Source: Paraburkholderia megapolitana
Lineage (GTDB): Bacteria > Pseudomonadota > Gammaproteobacteria > Burkholderiales > Burkholderiaceae
Assembly: GCF_007556815.1 (NCBI RefSeq)
Contig: NZ_CP041743.1
Location: 682,001 to 746,000 of the forward strand
Reading direction: 5' to 3'
DNA length: 64,000 bases
Shown piece by piece: positions 44,938 to 54,597 of this stretch; the first letter of the stretch is position 1; every line of letters starts with the position of its first letter. Below the pieces are notes generated by a model. That model was not told where the DNA came from. It worked only from the letters and a program-made list of their open reading frames with translations, and did no database searches. Made by a program: the position numbers and the translations under genes.

Positions 44938-45867
44938 TCACGCATCGCTACTTCGCGCCACACCGTGCTGCAGACGCGCATACGAAATCAGCATGCTCGA
45001 CAGTTCGTGCGCGACCAGCGTCAGCGGCGACGTACTGCGGCGTATCAAGCTCACGTCGCGCCGGCTAAAAGTCTCGCGGATCGGAATTCTGATCAGCGAA
45101 CCTGAAAACAGCTTGTAGCTCGCAAGCACGCCAGGGTCCATCGTCAGATAGTCGGTCTCGCACACGAGAAACAGCGACTCCAGCAGGGTTTCAGCGGTAA
45201 TCACGATCTTGGGCCCTTCGATGCCGTGTGCAGCGAACATGCCTACCAGGCGATTCGCTGCAATCCCGACGATGCCTTCCCGCCTGAAACCGACCCATTC
45301 GCAATCGGCCAGCTCGGCAATCGACGTCGCGTGCGCCTTTGGATGCCCCGCGCGCGCGAGCACCGCGGGCGCCGATGGATACAACCGGTCGATATGCAGA
45401 TCCGCATCGACCACCTGCGGCGACAACGGACACAGCGCGAAATCGAGCCGGCCGTTGCGAATCCGTTCCATCAGCATCTGCGCCGAGCCGCTCGATACAT
45501 GCACGAGCACACGCGGAAACGCCGCCATGAAGTTTTTCAGCACCGGTACGAGCAATTCGGCGAGCGGCTCGGAAGTCACGCCGAGCGAAATCCGCCCAAC
45601 CGGTTCGCCCTCCAGCTCGCGCATGTCGAGATCGATGCGCTCGCAATCCTTGAGAATCGCCGAGGCCCTGACGAGCAGCTTCTCGCCGAACGGCGTGAGG
45701 CTGATGCCGAGATGCGAACGCGTCAGCAGCGTCACGGCGAGTTCCGCTTCGAGACTCTGGATCGCATGGGTCAACGCGCTCTGCGCGATATCGAGTGAAC
45801 GCGCAGCCGCGCGAAAACTGCCCTGTTCGACGACTGAGCAAAACGCTCTGAGCTGACTCAATGTCAT
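44938..45867 (-). CDS. LysR-family transcriptional regulator
   Basis: A 309-residue LTTR. The N-terminal helix-turn-helix is LSQLRAFCSVVEQGSFRAAARSLDIAQSALTHAI in two parts, followed by the linker helix. The effector-binding domain shows VGRISLGVTSEPLAELLVPVL and the mid-domain HPKAHATSIAELADCEWVGF. ATG 45867 has AGGAAACC in front; the frame is open upstream to 45930. It may control the ocd/hydrolase genes downstream and/or the divergent porin gene at 46083. Confidence 0.9.
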   Translation of the reverse strand: MTLSQLRAFCSVVEQGSFRAAARSLDIAQSALTHAIQSLEAELAVTLLTRSHLGISLTPFGEKLLVRASAILKDCERIDLDMRELEGEPVGRISLGVTSEPLAELLVPVLKNFMAAFPRVLVHVSSGSAQMLMERIRNGRLDFALCPLSPQVVDADLHIDRLYPSAPAVLARAGHPKAHATSIAELADCEWVGFRREGIVGIAANRLVGMFAAHGIEGPKIVITAETLLESLFLVCETDYLTMDPGVLASYKLFSGSLIRIPIRETFSRRDVSLIRRSTSPLTLVAHELSSMLISYARLQHGVARSSDA

Positions 45868-46082
45868 GAGGTTTCCTTGACGACCCGTAACGACCCCCGC
45901 CACGCGTAACAGGTCTTCTACACGCTGCAAATACGGGTCTCTATTGTGATCTTTCCATTCGATCGCGATGCCATGGATCGAACTTCCTGGACCAAAAATG
46001 ACCGCTTAGCCTTCGATTCAGCTTGCGCCTTTCGCGCAGGTTTCATACCGCAGTCGCATCCGGCTTTGCCGAGGATAATATG

Positions 46083-47291
46083 ATGAAAAAGACCATTCCA
46101 ACGCTCACTGCATTCGCCGCACTCTCCACCTTGTCAGGCATCGCGCATGCCCAGAGCAGCGTCACCCTCTACGGACTCATCGACACCGGCCTCGAGTACA
46201 ACTCGAACTCGAAAGGCGCGCGTCAATACTCCGCTGCGTCCGGCAACCTGCAAGGCGACCGTTGGGGCATGCGCGGTTCCGAAGATCTCGGTGGCGGACT
46301 CACAGCCATCTTTCGTCTCGAAGGCGGCTTCAACGTCGACAACGGCACACTCGGCCAGGGCGGCGCCCTGTTCGGACGCAAAGCGTATGTCGGCCTCGCA
46401 GGCCCGTACGGCACGGTAACCCTAGGCCGTCAGTACGATCCGCTTGGCGACTATGTCGGCGGTTTCGAATCGGCAAACGACGAAACACTCGTCACCGCTA
46501 CCGAATGGGGCAGCATCTATGGCGCCCACCCTGGCGACATGGACAATCTCGACAACTCCTATCGCATCAACAATGCAGTCAAGTACGCGAGCCAGAACTA
46601 TGGCGGCTTCACGTTCGGCGGCCTCTACAGCTTTGGCGGTAAAGCCGGTGAGGTCACGCAAAACCAGTTGTACGGCTTCGGTGCCGGTTACCGCAACGGC
46701 CCGCTCGCACTCGGCGTCGCCTACGAAAAAGCCAAAGACCCGAACTACTCGGTGTTCGGCACGAATCCGAACGCGAATACCTCGGCATCGACCAGCGCAC
46801 TGAACATGTCGAGCCCGGTGTACAGCGGCTTCGCGTCGGCAGGCGCATGGCAGGTGATCAGCGCGGGCGCCGCCTACAAGATCGGCAATGCGACGATCGG
46901 CGGTGTTTACAGCAACGTCGCGTTCCAGAATCTCGGCAGCGAAGCAGGTGCCGGACTGAACCCCAGCCATCTGCACGGTACCGCCAGTTTCAATCTCGGC
47001 GAGCTGAACTTTACCTACCTCGTCACCCCGGCGCTGCAACTCGGTGCCGCTTATACCTATACGCGCGGCAGTTCGGTTGGCAGCATCTCCGGCGCGACTT
47101 ATAACCAGATCAACCTGGGCGCGAACTACCTGCTCTCCACACGCACCGATCTCTATCTCGTCGGTATCTACGAACACGCCAGCGGCGAGGACTCGACCGG
47201 CAAGAAGGCCGTCGCCGCAATCGCCAACCTGTCGAGTTCGTCGAGCAATTCGCAGACTGCTGTGGTGGTCGGTATCCGGCACAAGTTCTGA
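46083..47291 (+). CDS. Gram-negative general porin (OpcP/OmpC type), second copy
   Basis: A 402-residue porin, paralogue of the one at 7836. Signal peptide MKKTIPTLTAFAALSTLSGIAHA; then QSSVTLYGLIDTGLEYNSN and GDRWGMRGSEDLGGGLTAIF; C-terminal IRHKF with terminal Phe. Two adjacent ATGs (46080, 46083) follow GAGGATA; either may be used. It is divergent from the LysR gene with about 215 bases between and is closed by a hairpin at 47323. Confidence 0.92.
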   Translation: MKKTIPTLTAFAALSTLSGIAHAQSSVTLYGLIDTGLEYNSNSKGARQYSAASGNLQGDRWGMRGSEDLGGGLTAIFRLEGGFNVDNGTLGQGGALFGRKAYVGLAGPYGTVTLGRQYDPLGDYVGGFESANDETLVTATEWGSIYGAHPGDMDNLDNSYRINNAVKYASQNYGGFTFGGLYSFGGKAGEVTQNQLYGFGAGYRNGPLALGVAYEKAKDPNYSVFGTNPNANTSASTSALNMSSPVYSGFASAGAWQVISAGAAYKIGNATIGGVYSNVAFQNLGSEAGAGLNPSHLHGTASFNLGELNFTYLVTPALQLGAAYTYTRGSSVGSISGATYNQINLGANYLLSTRTDLYLVGIYEHASGEDSTGKKAVAAIANLSSSSSNSQTAVVVGIRHKF

Positions 47292-47322
47292 CAACGTCGG
47301 GCGCTACCGCACTACTTTGAAG

Positions 47323-47349
47323 AAGGTGTCTCGCGGCACCTTTTCTTTG
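47323..47349. terminator. Hairpin terminator between porin and convergent ABC genes
   Basis: AAGGTGTC and GGCACCTT pair over 8 bp (one G-T pair) with a short loop, followed by TTTCTTTG on the plus strand. It lies 32 bases after the porin stop and 9 bases before the end of the ABC ATPase gene. Confidence 0.7.
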
Positions 47350-47357
47350 TCTGCTGC

Positions 47358-49187
47358 TTACGCGTTCGCGAATACCGCGACGCGATGCCTTGCATCTGCC
47401 TGCATCACATCGATCATCTGCGGTGTGCCGCGTTTTGCGTCGTCTGGATCGAAATAGGTCTCGGTAGCGCGGCGCTGCATCGGCACTTCGCGCGATACGA
47501 CCTTGAAACCATCCTGCCGGTTGCCGCGCAACTCCGGCACCGCCTGCAACAAGCGGCGCGTGTACGGATGACAGGGGTCGTCGAATACCGCGTCGCGTGT
47601 GCCTTCTTCGACAATGTGTCCGCGCAGCATCACCAGCACGCGCTGCGCGATCTGCTCGACCACGCCCAGGTCGTGCGAGATCAGCAGACAGGCAAAGCCG
47701 TAGCGCGCCTGCAGCGCCACGAGCATATCGAGCACCTGCTTCTGCACGGTCACATCGAGCGCGGATACCGGTTCGTCGGCGATGATCACAGCCGGACGAC
47801 TCGCAAGCGCACGTGCTATCGCCACCCGCTGACGCTGACCACCCGATAGCTCATGCACAAAGCGCTGTGCGTGATCGGCAAGACCGACATCCGCCAGCGA
47901 TTCGCTGACACGCACTGCACGCTGTGCGGCATCGAGTGTGTGGTCTGCACGCAAACCTTCGGCTACCAGCGCACTGACCCGCATGCGCGGATCGAGCGAC
48001 GAGTACGGGTCCTGAAAGACGATCTGGATCGCACGACGCGCCAGCTGTAGACGCTTCGCGCTGCCGTCCAGAAACGGTTCGCCGTTCAGCAGAACCTCTC
48101 CTTCCGCTGGCGCGACGAGGCCGAGCACGGCCTTGGTCAAGCTCGTCTTTCCGCTGCCCGACTCTCCGACAATAGCGAGCGTTTCGCCTACCCGCACGCT
48201 GAACGACGTGCTGTGCACCGCCCGTACCTTGCCAGCGCCGCGCAGCCAGGTGCCGATGCCACCGCGTGCGGCGGGATAGTCGATCGCGACGTTGCGCACC
48301 TCGAGGACCGGCGGCACAACTGCGGCGCCACGAGGCACCTCGGCCTGTGCCGGCGGAGCCACGTCCAATGGTGTTTCTGCACGCCGCGGTAACGCATCGA
48401 GCAACGCAAGCGTGTACGGATGCGAAGGCCGCGATAACACCTGCGCTGCCGGGCCGTTTTCCACTGCAACCCCGGCACGCATCACGAGCACCTGCTCCGT
48501 ATATGCGGCAACGAGCGCGAGATTGTGGCTGATAAAGATCAACGCGGTGCCCTCTTCGCGCGTCAATGCTGTCATCAGGTCGAGTACTTCCTTCTGCACG
48601 ACGCAGTCGAGCGCGGTGGTCGGCTCGTCGGCGATCAGCAGTTTGGGACGCAGCAGCATCACCGCGGCGAGCATGATCCGCTGCCGCATACCGCCGGAGA
48701 ACTCGTGCGGATAGCGTTTCATGCAACCTTGTGGATCGCGCACCCGTACGCGCTCGAGCATCGCGACCGCCTGGGCCCACGCCTGCGCATGCGGTACACC
48801 GCGTCGCCGTGTCAGCGCTTCAGTCAACTGCGTGCCGATGCGAAACGCCGGATTCAGCGACACCATCGGCTCCTGAAACACCATGCCGACCCCGACACCA
48901 CGCAGCGCGCGCCATTGTGCCGGCGTCTGGTCGAGCAACTCGCGGCCCGCGAAGGTCGCATTGCCGCCGAGTATCTGCGCGGAGTCCGGCAGCAAGCCAA
49001 GCAGCGCTTTACCGATCATCGTCTTGCCGCTGCCCGATTCTCCGACCACCGCCAGCGACCTTCCGGCATCGAGCTCGAAACTCACCTGCTGAACCACAGG
49101 CTTCGGGTTACCGTCGGCGCCGCGAAACGCGAGCGTGAGATCGCGCACGCTCAGCAGCGGTGTCTGTGCGGATTGCGGAACCGTCAT
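47358..49187 (-). CDS. Dipeptide-type ABC ATPase with two fused nucleotide-binding domains
   Basis: 609 residues, equivalent to DppD and DppF in one chain. First domain: Walker A GESGSGKTM, signature SGGMRQRIMLAAVM, Walker B LLIADEPTTALDC. Second domain (from about residue 310): Walker A GESGSGKTSLTKAV, signature LSGGQRQRVAIARAL, Walker B VIIADEPVSALDV. Each is followed by a short oligopeptide-transporter extension. It powers the importer made of the two permeases and binding protein encoded upstream. ATG overlaps the stop of the DppC-like gene (ATGA). Confidence 0.93.
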   Translation of the reverse strand: MTVPQSAQTPLLSVRDLTLAFRGADGNPKPVVQQVSFELDAGRSLAVVGESGSGKTMIGKALLGLLPDSAQILGGNATFAGRELLDQTPAQWRALRGVGVGMVFQEPMVSLNPAFRIGTQLTEALTRRRGVPHAQAWAQAVAMLERVRVRDPQGCMKRYPHEFSGGMRQRIMLAAVMLLRPKLLIADEPTTALDCVVQKEVLDLMTALTREEGTALIFISHNLALVAAYTEQVLVMRAGVAVENGPAAQVLSRPSHPYTLALLDALPRRAETPLDVAPPAQAEVPRGAAVVPPVLEVRNVAIDYPAARGGIGTWLRGAGKVRAVHSTSFSVRVGETLAIVGESGSGKTSLTKAVLGLVAPAEGEVLLNGEPFLDGSAKRLQLARRAIQIVFQDPYSSLDPRMRVSALVAEGLRADHTLDAAQRAVRVSESLADVGLADHAQRFVHELSGGQRQRVAIARALASRPAVIIADEPVSALDVTVQKQVLDMLVALQARYGFACLLISHDLGVVEQIAQRVLVMLRGHIVEEGTRDAVFDDPCHPYTRRLLQAVPELRGNRQDGFKVVSREVPMQRRATETYFDPDDAKRGTPQMIDVMQADARHRVAVFANA

Positions 49188-50014
49188 CGGACCACTCCCT
49201 TCATGCGCGGATCGAGCAGATCGCGTACCGCGTCGCCGAGCATATTGATGCCAAGCAGCGCGAGCGAGATCGACATGCCTGGGAAAATCGCCAGCCAGAT
49301 CGCGCGGTCGATTGCACCGCGGCTATCGGCAAGCATGCCGCCCCAGGTCGGCGCAGGCGGCGGTACGCCGAGACCGAGAAAGCTCAGCGCGCTTTCTGCA
49401 AGCAGCGCAGAACCGAATAGCGAAGTCGAGAAGATCAGCAGCGGTGCGACACAGTTCGGCAGCACGTGCCGGCATAGCGTCCACCAGCCGCTATTGCCCA
49501 TTGCACGCGACGCAACGACGAAATCGCGGCTGCGCAGCGACAATGTGCCGCCGCGCGCGAGCCGCATCACCGAGGGCGTGTAAGCAAGCCCGAGCGCAAG
49601 GACCACCGCCCATTTCGACGGCCCCAGCACCGTCATGATGCCGAGCGCGAGCAACAAGCCCGGGAACGCCATCAACGCATCGATCAGCACCAACGCCAAC
49701 CGGTCGAGCCAGCCGCCGACATATCCGCACACAGTGCCGAGCGTCGTCCCAAGCGCGAGCGCGAACAACACCGAGCCAACGCTGACCGTCACGCTCACCC
49801 CGGCACCCGCCATGATGCGCGACAGCACGTCCCGACCGAATTCATCGGTGCCGAGCCAGTGCTGCAAACTCGGTGCGGCGTAGCGTGTGACGAGATCGAC
49901 GTCGCTGGGATCGTAGGGTGTGTAGAAAAGGCCGACCAGTGCGATCAGCAGCAGCCATCCGACCAGCACGACACCGATCGCGAGATTCAACCGCTTGAAG
50001 GAGGACAGTTTCAT
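49184..50014 (-). CDS. Dipeptide-type ABC transporter permease (DppC-like)
   Basis: A 276-residue permease with the DppC N-terminal helix (LAIGVVLVGWLLLIALVGLF), the HWLGTDEFGRDVLSRIMAGA run and the EAA loop (LARGGTLSLRSRDFVVASRAMG). It starts immediately after the DppB-like stop codon and overlaps the ATPase gene by 4 bases. The four genes 47358-52551 form one importer operon. Confidence 0.92.
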   Translation of the reverse strand: MKLSSFKRLNLAIGVVLVGWLLLIALVGLFYTPYDPSDVDLVTRYAAPSLQHWLGTDEFGRDVLSRIMAGAGVSVTVSVGSVLFALALGTTLGTVCGYVGGWLDRLALVLIDALMAFPGLLLALGIMTVLGPSKWAVVLALGLAYTPSVMRLARGGTLSLRSRDFVVASRAMGNSGWWTLCRHVLPNCVAPLLIFSTSLFGSALLAESALSFLGLGVPPPAPTWGGMLADSRGAIDRAIWLAIFPGMSISLALLGINMLGDAVRDLLDPRMKGVVR

Positions 50015-50956
50015 CTAGAGCTTCATGCGCGGATCGAAGACCGGGTACAGCAGGTCGACGAGCAGATTGACGAGGACATAGAGCAACGCGATCAGCAGCA
50101 GGCAACCCTGCACGACCGGATAGTCGCGCGCGTAAATACTGTCGACCAGCAAACGTCCCATGCCCGGTAGTGTGAACACGGTTTCGATTACAGCTCCGCC
50201 CGCGAGCAAATGGCCGAGGATCAGGCCGACCACGGTCAGCGCCGGCCCGAACGCGTTCGGCAACGCGTGACGCAGCAGGACGCGCGGTTCGGATAACCCC
50301 TTGGCACGCGCATGCGAGATGTATTCGAGGCGCAGCACTTCGAGGCTGCTCGCGCGCATCATGCGCGTCAGCACGGCGATTTCACCGAACGCAACGGCCA
50401 GCACCGGCAGCACCAGGTATCGCACACTGCCCCAACCCGCTTCGCTGAAACTCTCGTAGCCGAACGTCGGCAGCCATTGCAGCTTCACACCGAATACCCA
50501 CATCAACAGGATGCCGACCCAGAAGCTCGGCAACGACACCAGCAGGATGCTGCCGAACACGATCGCGGGATCGGCGCGGCGGTTCTGCGACCACGCCGCG
50601 AAGAGCCCCGCCGGAATCGCAATCACACTTGCCAGCAGCGTTGCTGCCAGCACGATCTGCGCAGTGACCGGGAACGTCGTGCGGATCAGCTCGGCCACCG
50701 GTTGATGACGCGCGATCGACATGCCCAGATCGCCGTGCAGCAGGTGTGTGACCCACACCACGAACTGCTCCGGCACGGAGCGGTCGAGTCCGAACTGGTG
50801 GCGCAACTGCGCGAGCAGCACCGGGTCGTTGATATCGCCGAGCATCAACGTTGCGGGGTCGCCGGGAATCGCGCGCATCATGCCGAAGACCAGCAGCGTC
50901 ACGATGACGACCGTGGGCACCGCCATCGCGATCCGTTTGATCATGTAGGCAAGCAT
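50015..50956 (-). CDS. Dipeptide-type ABC transporter permease (DppB-like)
   Basis: 313 residues. First helix AMAVPTVVIVTLLVFGMMRA followed by IPGDPA; central SLPSFWVGILLMWVFGVKLQW; EAA loop MMRASSLEVLRLEYISHARAKG with LPNAFGPALTVVG. Six membrane helices. It pairs with the DppC-like subunit. It starts 9 bases after the binding-protein stop. Confidence 0.92.
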   Translation of the reverse strand: MLAYMIKRIAMAVPTVVIVTLLVFGMMRAIPGDPATLMLGDINDPVLLAQLRHQFGLDRSVPEQFVVWVTHLLHGDLGMSIARHQPVAELIRTTFPVTAQIVLAATLLASVIAIPAGLFAAWSQNRRADPAIVFGSILLVSLPSFWVGILLMWVFGVKLQWLPTFGYESFSEAGWGSVRYLVLPVLAVAFGEIAVLTRMMRASSLEVLRLEYISHARAKGLSEPRVLLRHALPNAFGPALTVVGLILGHLLAGGAVIETVFTLPGMGRLLVDSIYARDYPVVQGCLLLIALLYVLVNLLVDLLYPVFDPRMKL

Positions 50957-50964
50957 CGTGTTCG

Positions 50965-52551
50965 CTACTCTTTGGTCACGTTGAACAACCGGATCCGGCG
51001 CATCGGCCAGGAGGTCACGCCCTGCAGACGGCTGCTGACAAGCAGCAGGTCACGCGTGTAGTAAGTCACCAGCATCGGTGTGTCGGCGATCATCATGCGG
51101 TGCAGTTGCTCGAAGGTCCGCTTGCGCACGTTGTCGTCGGCGACGCCCTGCAGGCTGCGCAGCAACGCGCGCGCAGCGGAGTTTTCCCATTGGTATAACG
51201 GCGCCTTCGATTTGTCGCCGAGCACCTCGCCATACATCAATGCCGGATCGATACGCGCCGAGTAGCCGAACGACATCATCTGGAAATGACCCGAGCGAAA
51301 GTCGCTGAGCTGCGTACCCCACTCGACGATGCTTAGTTCAGTACGGATACCCGCCTTCGACAACAGCGCCTGCATGTACACCGCCTGCTTGTACATGTCC
51401 GTATAGCGCCGGTTGGTTTCGAGCTTCAGCGTCTGGCCGTGGTACCCCACCTGCGCGAGCAGACGCTTCATTTCGGGCAGGTTCTTCGTGTAGCCGGTCG
51501 CATCGACAGAAGAAAACAGCTCGCTGGCATCGGGCACGAACGACGGGTTGTAGCGCGCGCGTCCGTCGCTCACCGCATTGACGATACCAGGCAGATCGAG
51601 CGCGAGCGCAATCGCGCGGCGCATGCGCACGTCGGCGAGCAACGGGTCGCGTGTCTGCATCAGCAGCGCGGACGGATCGGCGCTCGGACCGTCGATGACA
51701 TGCCAGCGCGGATCGGGTGGCAACAGGTCGTCGCCGTCGATCCCCATCAAGTCGATCTGCCCGGCGACCAGCGCGGACTTCTGTGCAGCCGCGTCGGGAA
51801 TCACGACAAAGCGGACGTCGTCGTGCGCGATCTTGGCACCGGCCATACCGCTCGGCGGTTCGCTGCGCGGCCGGTATCGCGCGAACGGCTTGAGCAGCAC
51901 GTACTGGCCGCGCTTCCATTCCGAGAACACATACGGGCCGGTGGCAACCGGTTTGATCCAGGCACCGGTGCTGTCCACGCTCGACGGGCTCAGCACCGCG
52001 AGCGGACAACTCGGATCGACCATGCGTTTGAGGAATAGGGTATCGGGCCGGTCGAGCTCGAAGACAACCGTCGATGGATCAGGCGTGTGGACCGCAAGCA
52101 CGCGCGCTCCGCGATCGCCGTTATAGAGAAACCGGCATTGAAACTGCGAGCCTGGTTTCATCAGAAACTCGAAGCTCCATTTGACCTCGGCAGAGGTCAC
52201 CGGCTTGCCGTCGTGAAACAGCACGCCGTGTCGCAGGTGGAACGTATAGGTTCTCTCGTCCGGCGAGATGTCCCAGCTGTCCGCGAGCATCGGCGCAACG
52301 CTCAGGTCCGCGCGCAGCGCCACCAGCGACTCGACGACGTTCGCCATGATGTTGTCGGTGGTCACGTTGCGCGCGACGTTGCCGGGCATCGACGTTTGCG
52401 TATCGATACTTTCGGCAAGGCGGATTTCGTGTGTCGTTCCCGGCGCTGTCGTTGCGGCCGCAATGGCACGCGGCGCCGCCCACACGACGCATCCCGTCAA
52501 CGCGACAAGCACGCACAACCGATGTTGCAAGGCAACCAGGCAGCGGGGCAT
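50965..52551 (-). CDS. Dipeptide-type ABC transporter periplasmic binding protein
   Basis: A 528-residue SBP_bac_5 protein. Signal peptide ends near AAPRAIAAA; family runs are DNIMANVVESLVALRADLS, TYTFHLRHGVLFHDGKPV, TSAEVKWSFEFLMKPGSQF and KPVATGPYVFSEWKRGQYV. The ATG at 52551 was chosen over the GTG one codon upstream. It is the first gene of the importer operon. The ligand cannot be told from sequence; peptide, opine or nickel-type ligands are all known in the family. Confidence 0.9.
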   Translation of the reverse strand: MPRCLVALQHRLCVLVALTGCVVWAAPRAIAAATTAPGTTHEIRLAESIDTQTSMPGNVARNVTTDNIMANVVESLVALRADLSVAPMLADSWDISPDERTYTFHLRHGVLFHDGKPVTSAEVKWSFEFLMKPGSQFQCRFLYNGDRGARVLAVHTPDPSTVVFELDRPDTLFLKRMVDPSCPLAVLSPSSVDSTGAWIKPVATGPYVFSEWKRGQYVLLKPFARYRPRSEPPSGMAGAKIAHDDVRFVVIPDAAAQKSALVAGQIDLMGIDGDDLLPPDPRWHVIDGPSADPSALLMQTRDPLLADVRMRRAIALALDLPGIVNAVSDGRARYNPSFVPDASELFSSVDATGYTKNLPEMKRLLAQVGYHGQTLKLETNRRYTDMYKQAVYMQALLSKAGIRTELSIVEWGTQLSDFRSGHFQMMSFGYSARIDPALMYGEVLGDKSKAPLYQWENSAARALLRSLQGVADDNVRKRTFEQLHRMMIADTPMLVTYYTRDLLLVSSRLQGVTSWPMRRIRLFNVTKE

Positions 52552-52589
52552 CACAAATGCGGTCTCCAGATATTGTTCTCGCGCCGTCG

Positions 52590-53483
52590 CTATTGCGAAC
52601 GCCGCGTACTCAGTACTGTTGCGAAGAAATCGAGCACCGCGGCCTCGATGGTCTGCAACGAGTTATGGGCGATGTTCGGCAATTCGTCGAACTGCACCTT
52701 GACGCCGGCGGTTTCGAAGGTCTGCCGCAGCGTGCGCAGGCGCTCCGGGCGCGTAGCACCGGCATCGTTGGCACCCGGCATGTAGCTGCCGCGGCCTTCG
52801 CGATGCGTGATCTCCCACGTCTCCAGATCGGCCTTGCCGACCACCATCTGGACAGGCACGCGTTGCAACGCCTCGAGATCGAACGGTTTTCCGAAGCGCT
52901 GTTCGATGCCACGCAACCCGACCCACCAGTCGCGGTTCACGTCGAGCAGCGTCACGGAGCCCGGTGCACCGATCGATGCCGCCCACAGCCGCTCCGGGTG
53001 CAGGTAGGCAAAGCGGTTGACGAACTGGCCGCCGCCGGAGAAACCAAACAACGCGAACGTGTCGAAGGTTTTGACGTAACGGCTGCCGACTTCTTCGACC
53101 ATATCGAGCAGCACACGGTCGTAGCGAATGTCGCCTTCCAGCAGATGCTTGTAGCCGTCGCGGTTGTTGTCGCCGAGCACGCCGACCGGAAACAGCGGGC
53201 ACAGCACCGCGCAGTTGTTCCAGCGGGCAAAGCCTGCGAAAGCGTCGCGGTATTTGATGAAGCCGCGGTCGGTGCCGTGTACCGCAACGACGAGTTCGAC
53301 GTTGTTCGACGGTTGCCGGATAGCGGGCGGCACGTACAACGTGTAAGCGAAGCGCGGATCGTTGCGGTGCGTGAACACGGTGGTTGAGCCGTAGTCGTAC
53401 ATCGCATCGCCCTGGGAGACGGCACCGGCGGGAGGGTCTTGAGGGGGCATAGACAGACTTAAAGAGTTGTTGGAAATCGTCAT
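52590..53483 (-). CDS. Alpha/beta-fold hydrolase
   Basis: About 297 residues. The nucleophile elbow is LFGFSGGGQFVNRFAYLHP (G-F-S-G-G), preceded by the oxyanion strand VELVVAVHGTDRGF; the His is near PNIAHNSLQTIEAAV. It resembles secreted-type esterases and PHB-depolymerase-like hydrolases, but no signal peptide is visible, so it is probably cytoplasmic. The start is unsure: ATG 53483, 53450 and 53405 are in frame. It lies 38 bases before the peptide importer operon and may act on its imported substrate. Confidence 0.8.
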   Translation of the reverse strand: MTISNNSLSLSMPPQDPPAGAVSQGDAMYDYGSTTVFTHRNDPRFAYTLYVPPAIRQPSNNVELVVAVHGTDRGFIKYRDAFAGFARWNNCAVLCPLFPVGVLGDNNRDGYKHLLEGDIRYDRVLLDMVEEVGSRYVKTFDTFALFGFSGGGQFVNRFAYLHPERLWAASIGAPGSVTLLDVNRDWWVGLRGIEQRFGKPFDLEALQRVPVQMVVGKADLETWEITHREGRGSYMPGANDAGATRPERLRTLRQTFETAGVKVQFDELPNIAHNSLQTIEAAVLDFFATVLSTRRSQ

Positions 53484-53700
53484 ATGCGTAGTGTGGATTC
53501 GCAAAAACAAAGAAAGTTACGATTTCTTCTTACTTACGATAAACGAAAACTTTAGCTATGCAGGCTTGTGTCAGTCACTCATCGAGATGTGTGACGATCG
53601 TAAGCACGCCCTTGCCAGCAAGGAAGCCAGTCCAAAATATCGTGATCTGTTTTTTAGATCGTCACGCCCGGCTCTCCGGGAGCACATGAGGCTCGGCCCG

Positions 53701-54597
53701 CTACGGTTGCAGGATGCCGGCGATCTTCGCGAGCGCGTCGAGCGTATGACGCAGATGTTCGCGCAGCGCCTCGGACGCCTCGTCGTTGCGCTCCTGTTCG
53801 AGCAACGCAAGAATCTGCAGGTGCTGCCGGCAATGTTTGACGTAACGCTTGCGATCGCGCATCGAGCGGTATGAGAGCAGCCTGCGCACGCGGTTCACGC
53901 GCTTGATCGTATCGATGAAGAAGGGGTTTCCGGACGCTTCGACCAGCGCTTCGTGAAAGCGCACGCCGCGATCGTGGAGTTGATCCGCGGTATCGGTTTC
54001 GATTCCGCCGTCGAGCAGATGCTGCTCCGCGGCACGGCATCGTTCCAGTACCTTGCGTTCGAGACGAAAGCCTGGTTCCAGCAACGCGGCCGGTTCCAGC
54101 GCGAGCCGCAGACGGTACGACTGCAACAGGCTGTCCGGCGTGGTCAGCATCGTCGAGAAGATCCAGCCGTAGCCGGGCTTGCGCTCGGCCCAGCCCTCTC
54201 CTGCAATCCGTCCAAGTACCGCATTCAACTGGGTATGCGTGAGCCCGTAGCGCTCGCGCAGCATCAGTTCGGATGATGTTTCGGGTAATTCGCCTTTCAG
54301 CAGGTCGTCGGCAATCTGGAAGTAGACGCGGGTGACGATGTCCTGCGCGGCCAGACCGAGTCCGTCGACGACTTCCGCAAGCGGTGCGATGACAGGTTTC
54401 GCGAGGAAGAAACCGCGGTTCGGTTCGCGGGTCAGGAGGCCTTTTTCGTGCAGTAGCACGAGTGCTTCGTTGACCGGCGAGCGCGAAACGCGCAGCCGGT
54501 CGGCCAGCTTCTGCGCGGGCAAATGGCTGCCGACCTCGATCCCTTCGGTCTGGATCAGTTCGATAATCTGGCTCGCGATGGATTGGTCGGGGGTCAT
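53701..54597 (-). CDS. GntR-family regulator with two winged helices and FCD-like domain
   Basis: 298 residues. The GntR helix-turn-helix is at 1-70 (IASQIIELIQTEGIEVGSHLPA, QKLADRLRVSRSPVNEALVLLHEKG). A second winged-helix-like segment spans about 90-150 (VYFQIADDLLKGELPE ... LRERYGLTHTQLNAVLGRIAGEG). The C-terminal FCD-type helical domain has RGVRFHEALVEASGNPFF and HCRQHLQILALLEQER. Its ATG overlaps the acnA stop (ATGA), so it is made from the acnA mRNA. It probably controls acnA through the inverted repeat at 57249-57288. Confidence 0.9.
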   Translation of the reverse strand: MTPDQSIASQIIELIQTEGIEVGSHLPAQKLADRLRVSRSPVNEALVLLHEKGLLTREPNRGFFLAKPVIAPLAEVVDGLGLAAQDIVTRVYFQIADDLLKGELPETSSELMLRERYGLTHTQLNAVLGRIAGEGWAERKPGYGWIFSTMLTTPDSLLQSYRLRLALEPAALLEPGFRLERKVLERCRAAEQHLLDGGIETDTADQLHDRGVRFHEALVEASGNPFFIDTIKRVNRVRRLLSYRSMRDRKRYVKHCRQHLQILALLEQERNDEASEALREHLRHTLDALAKIAGILQP

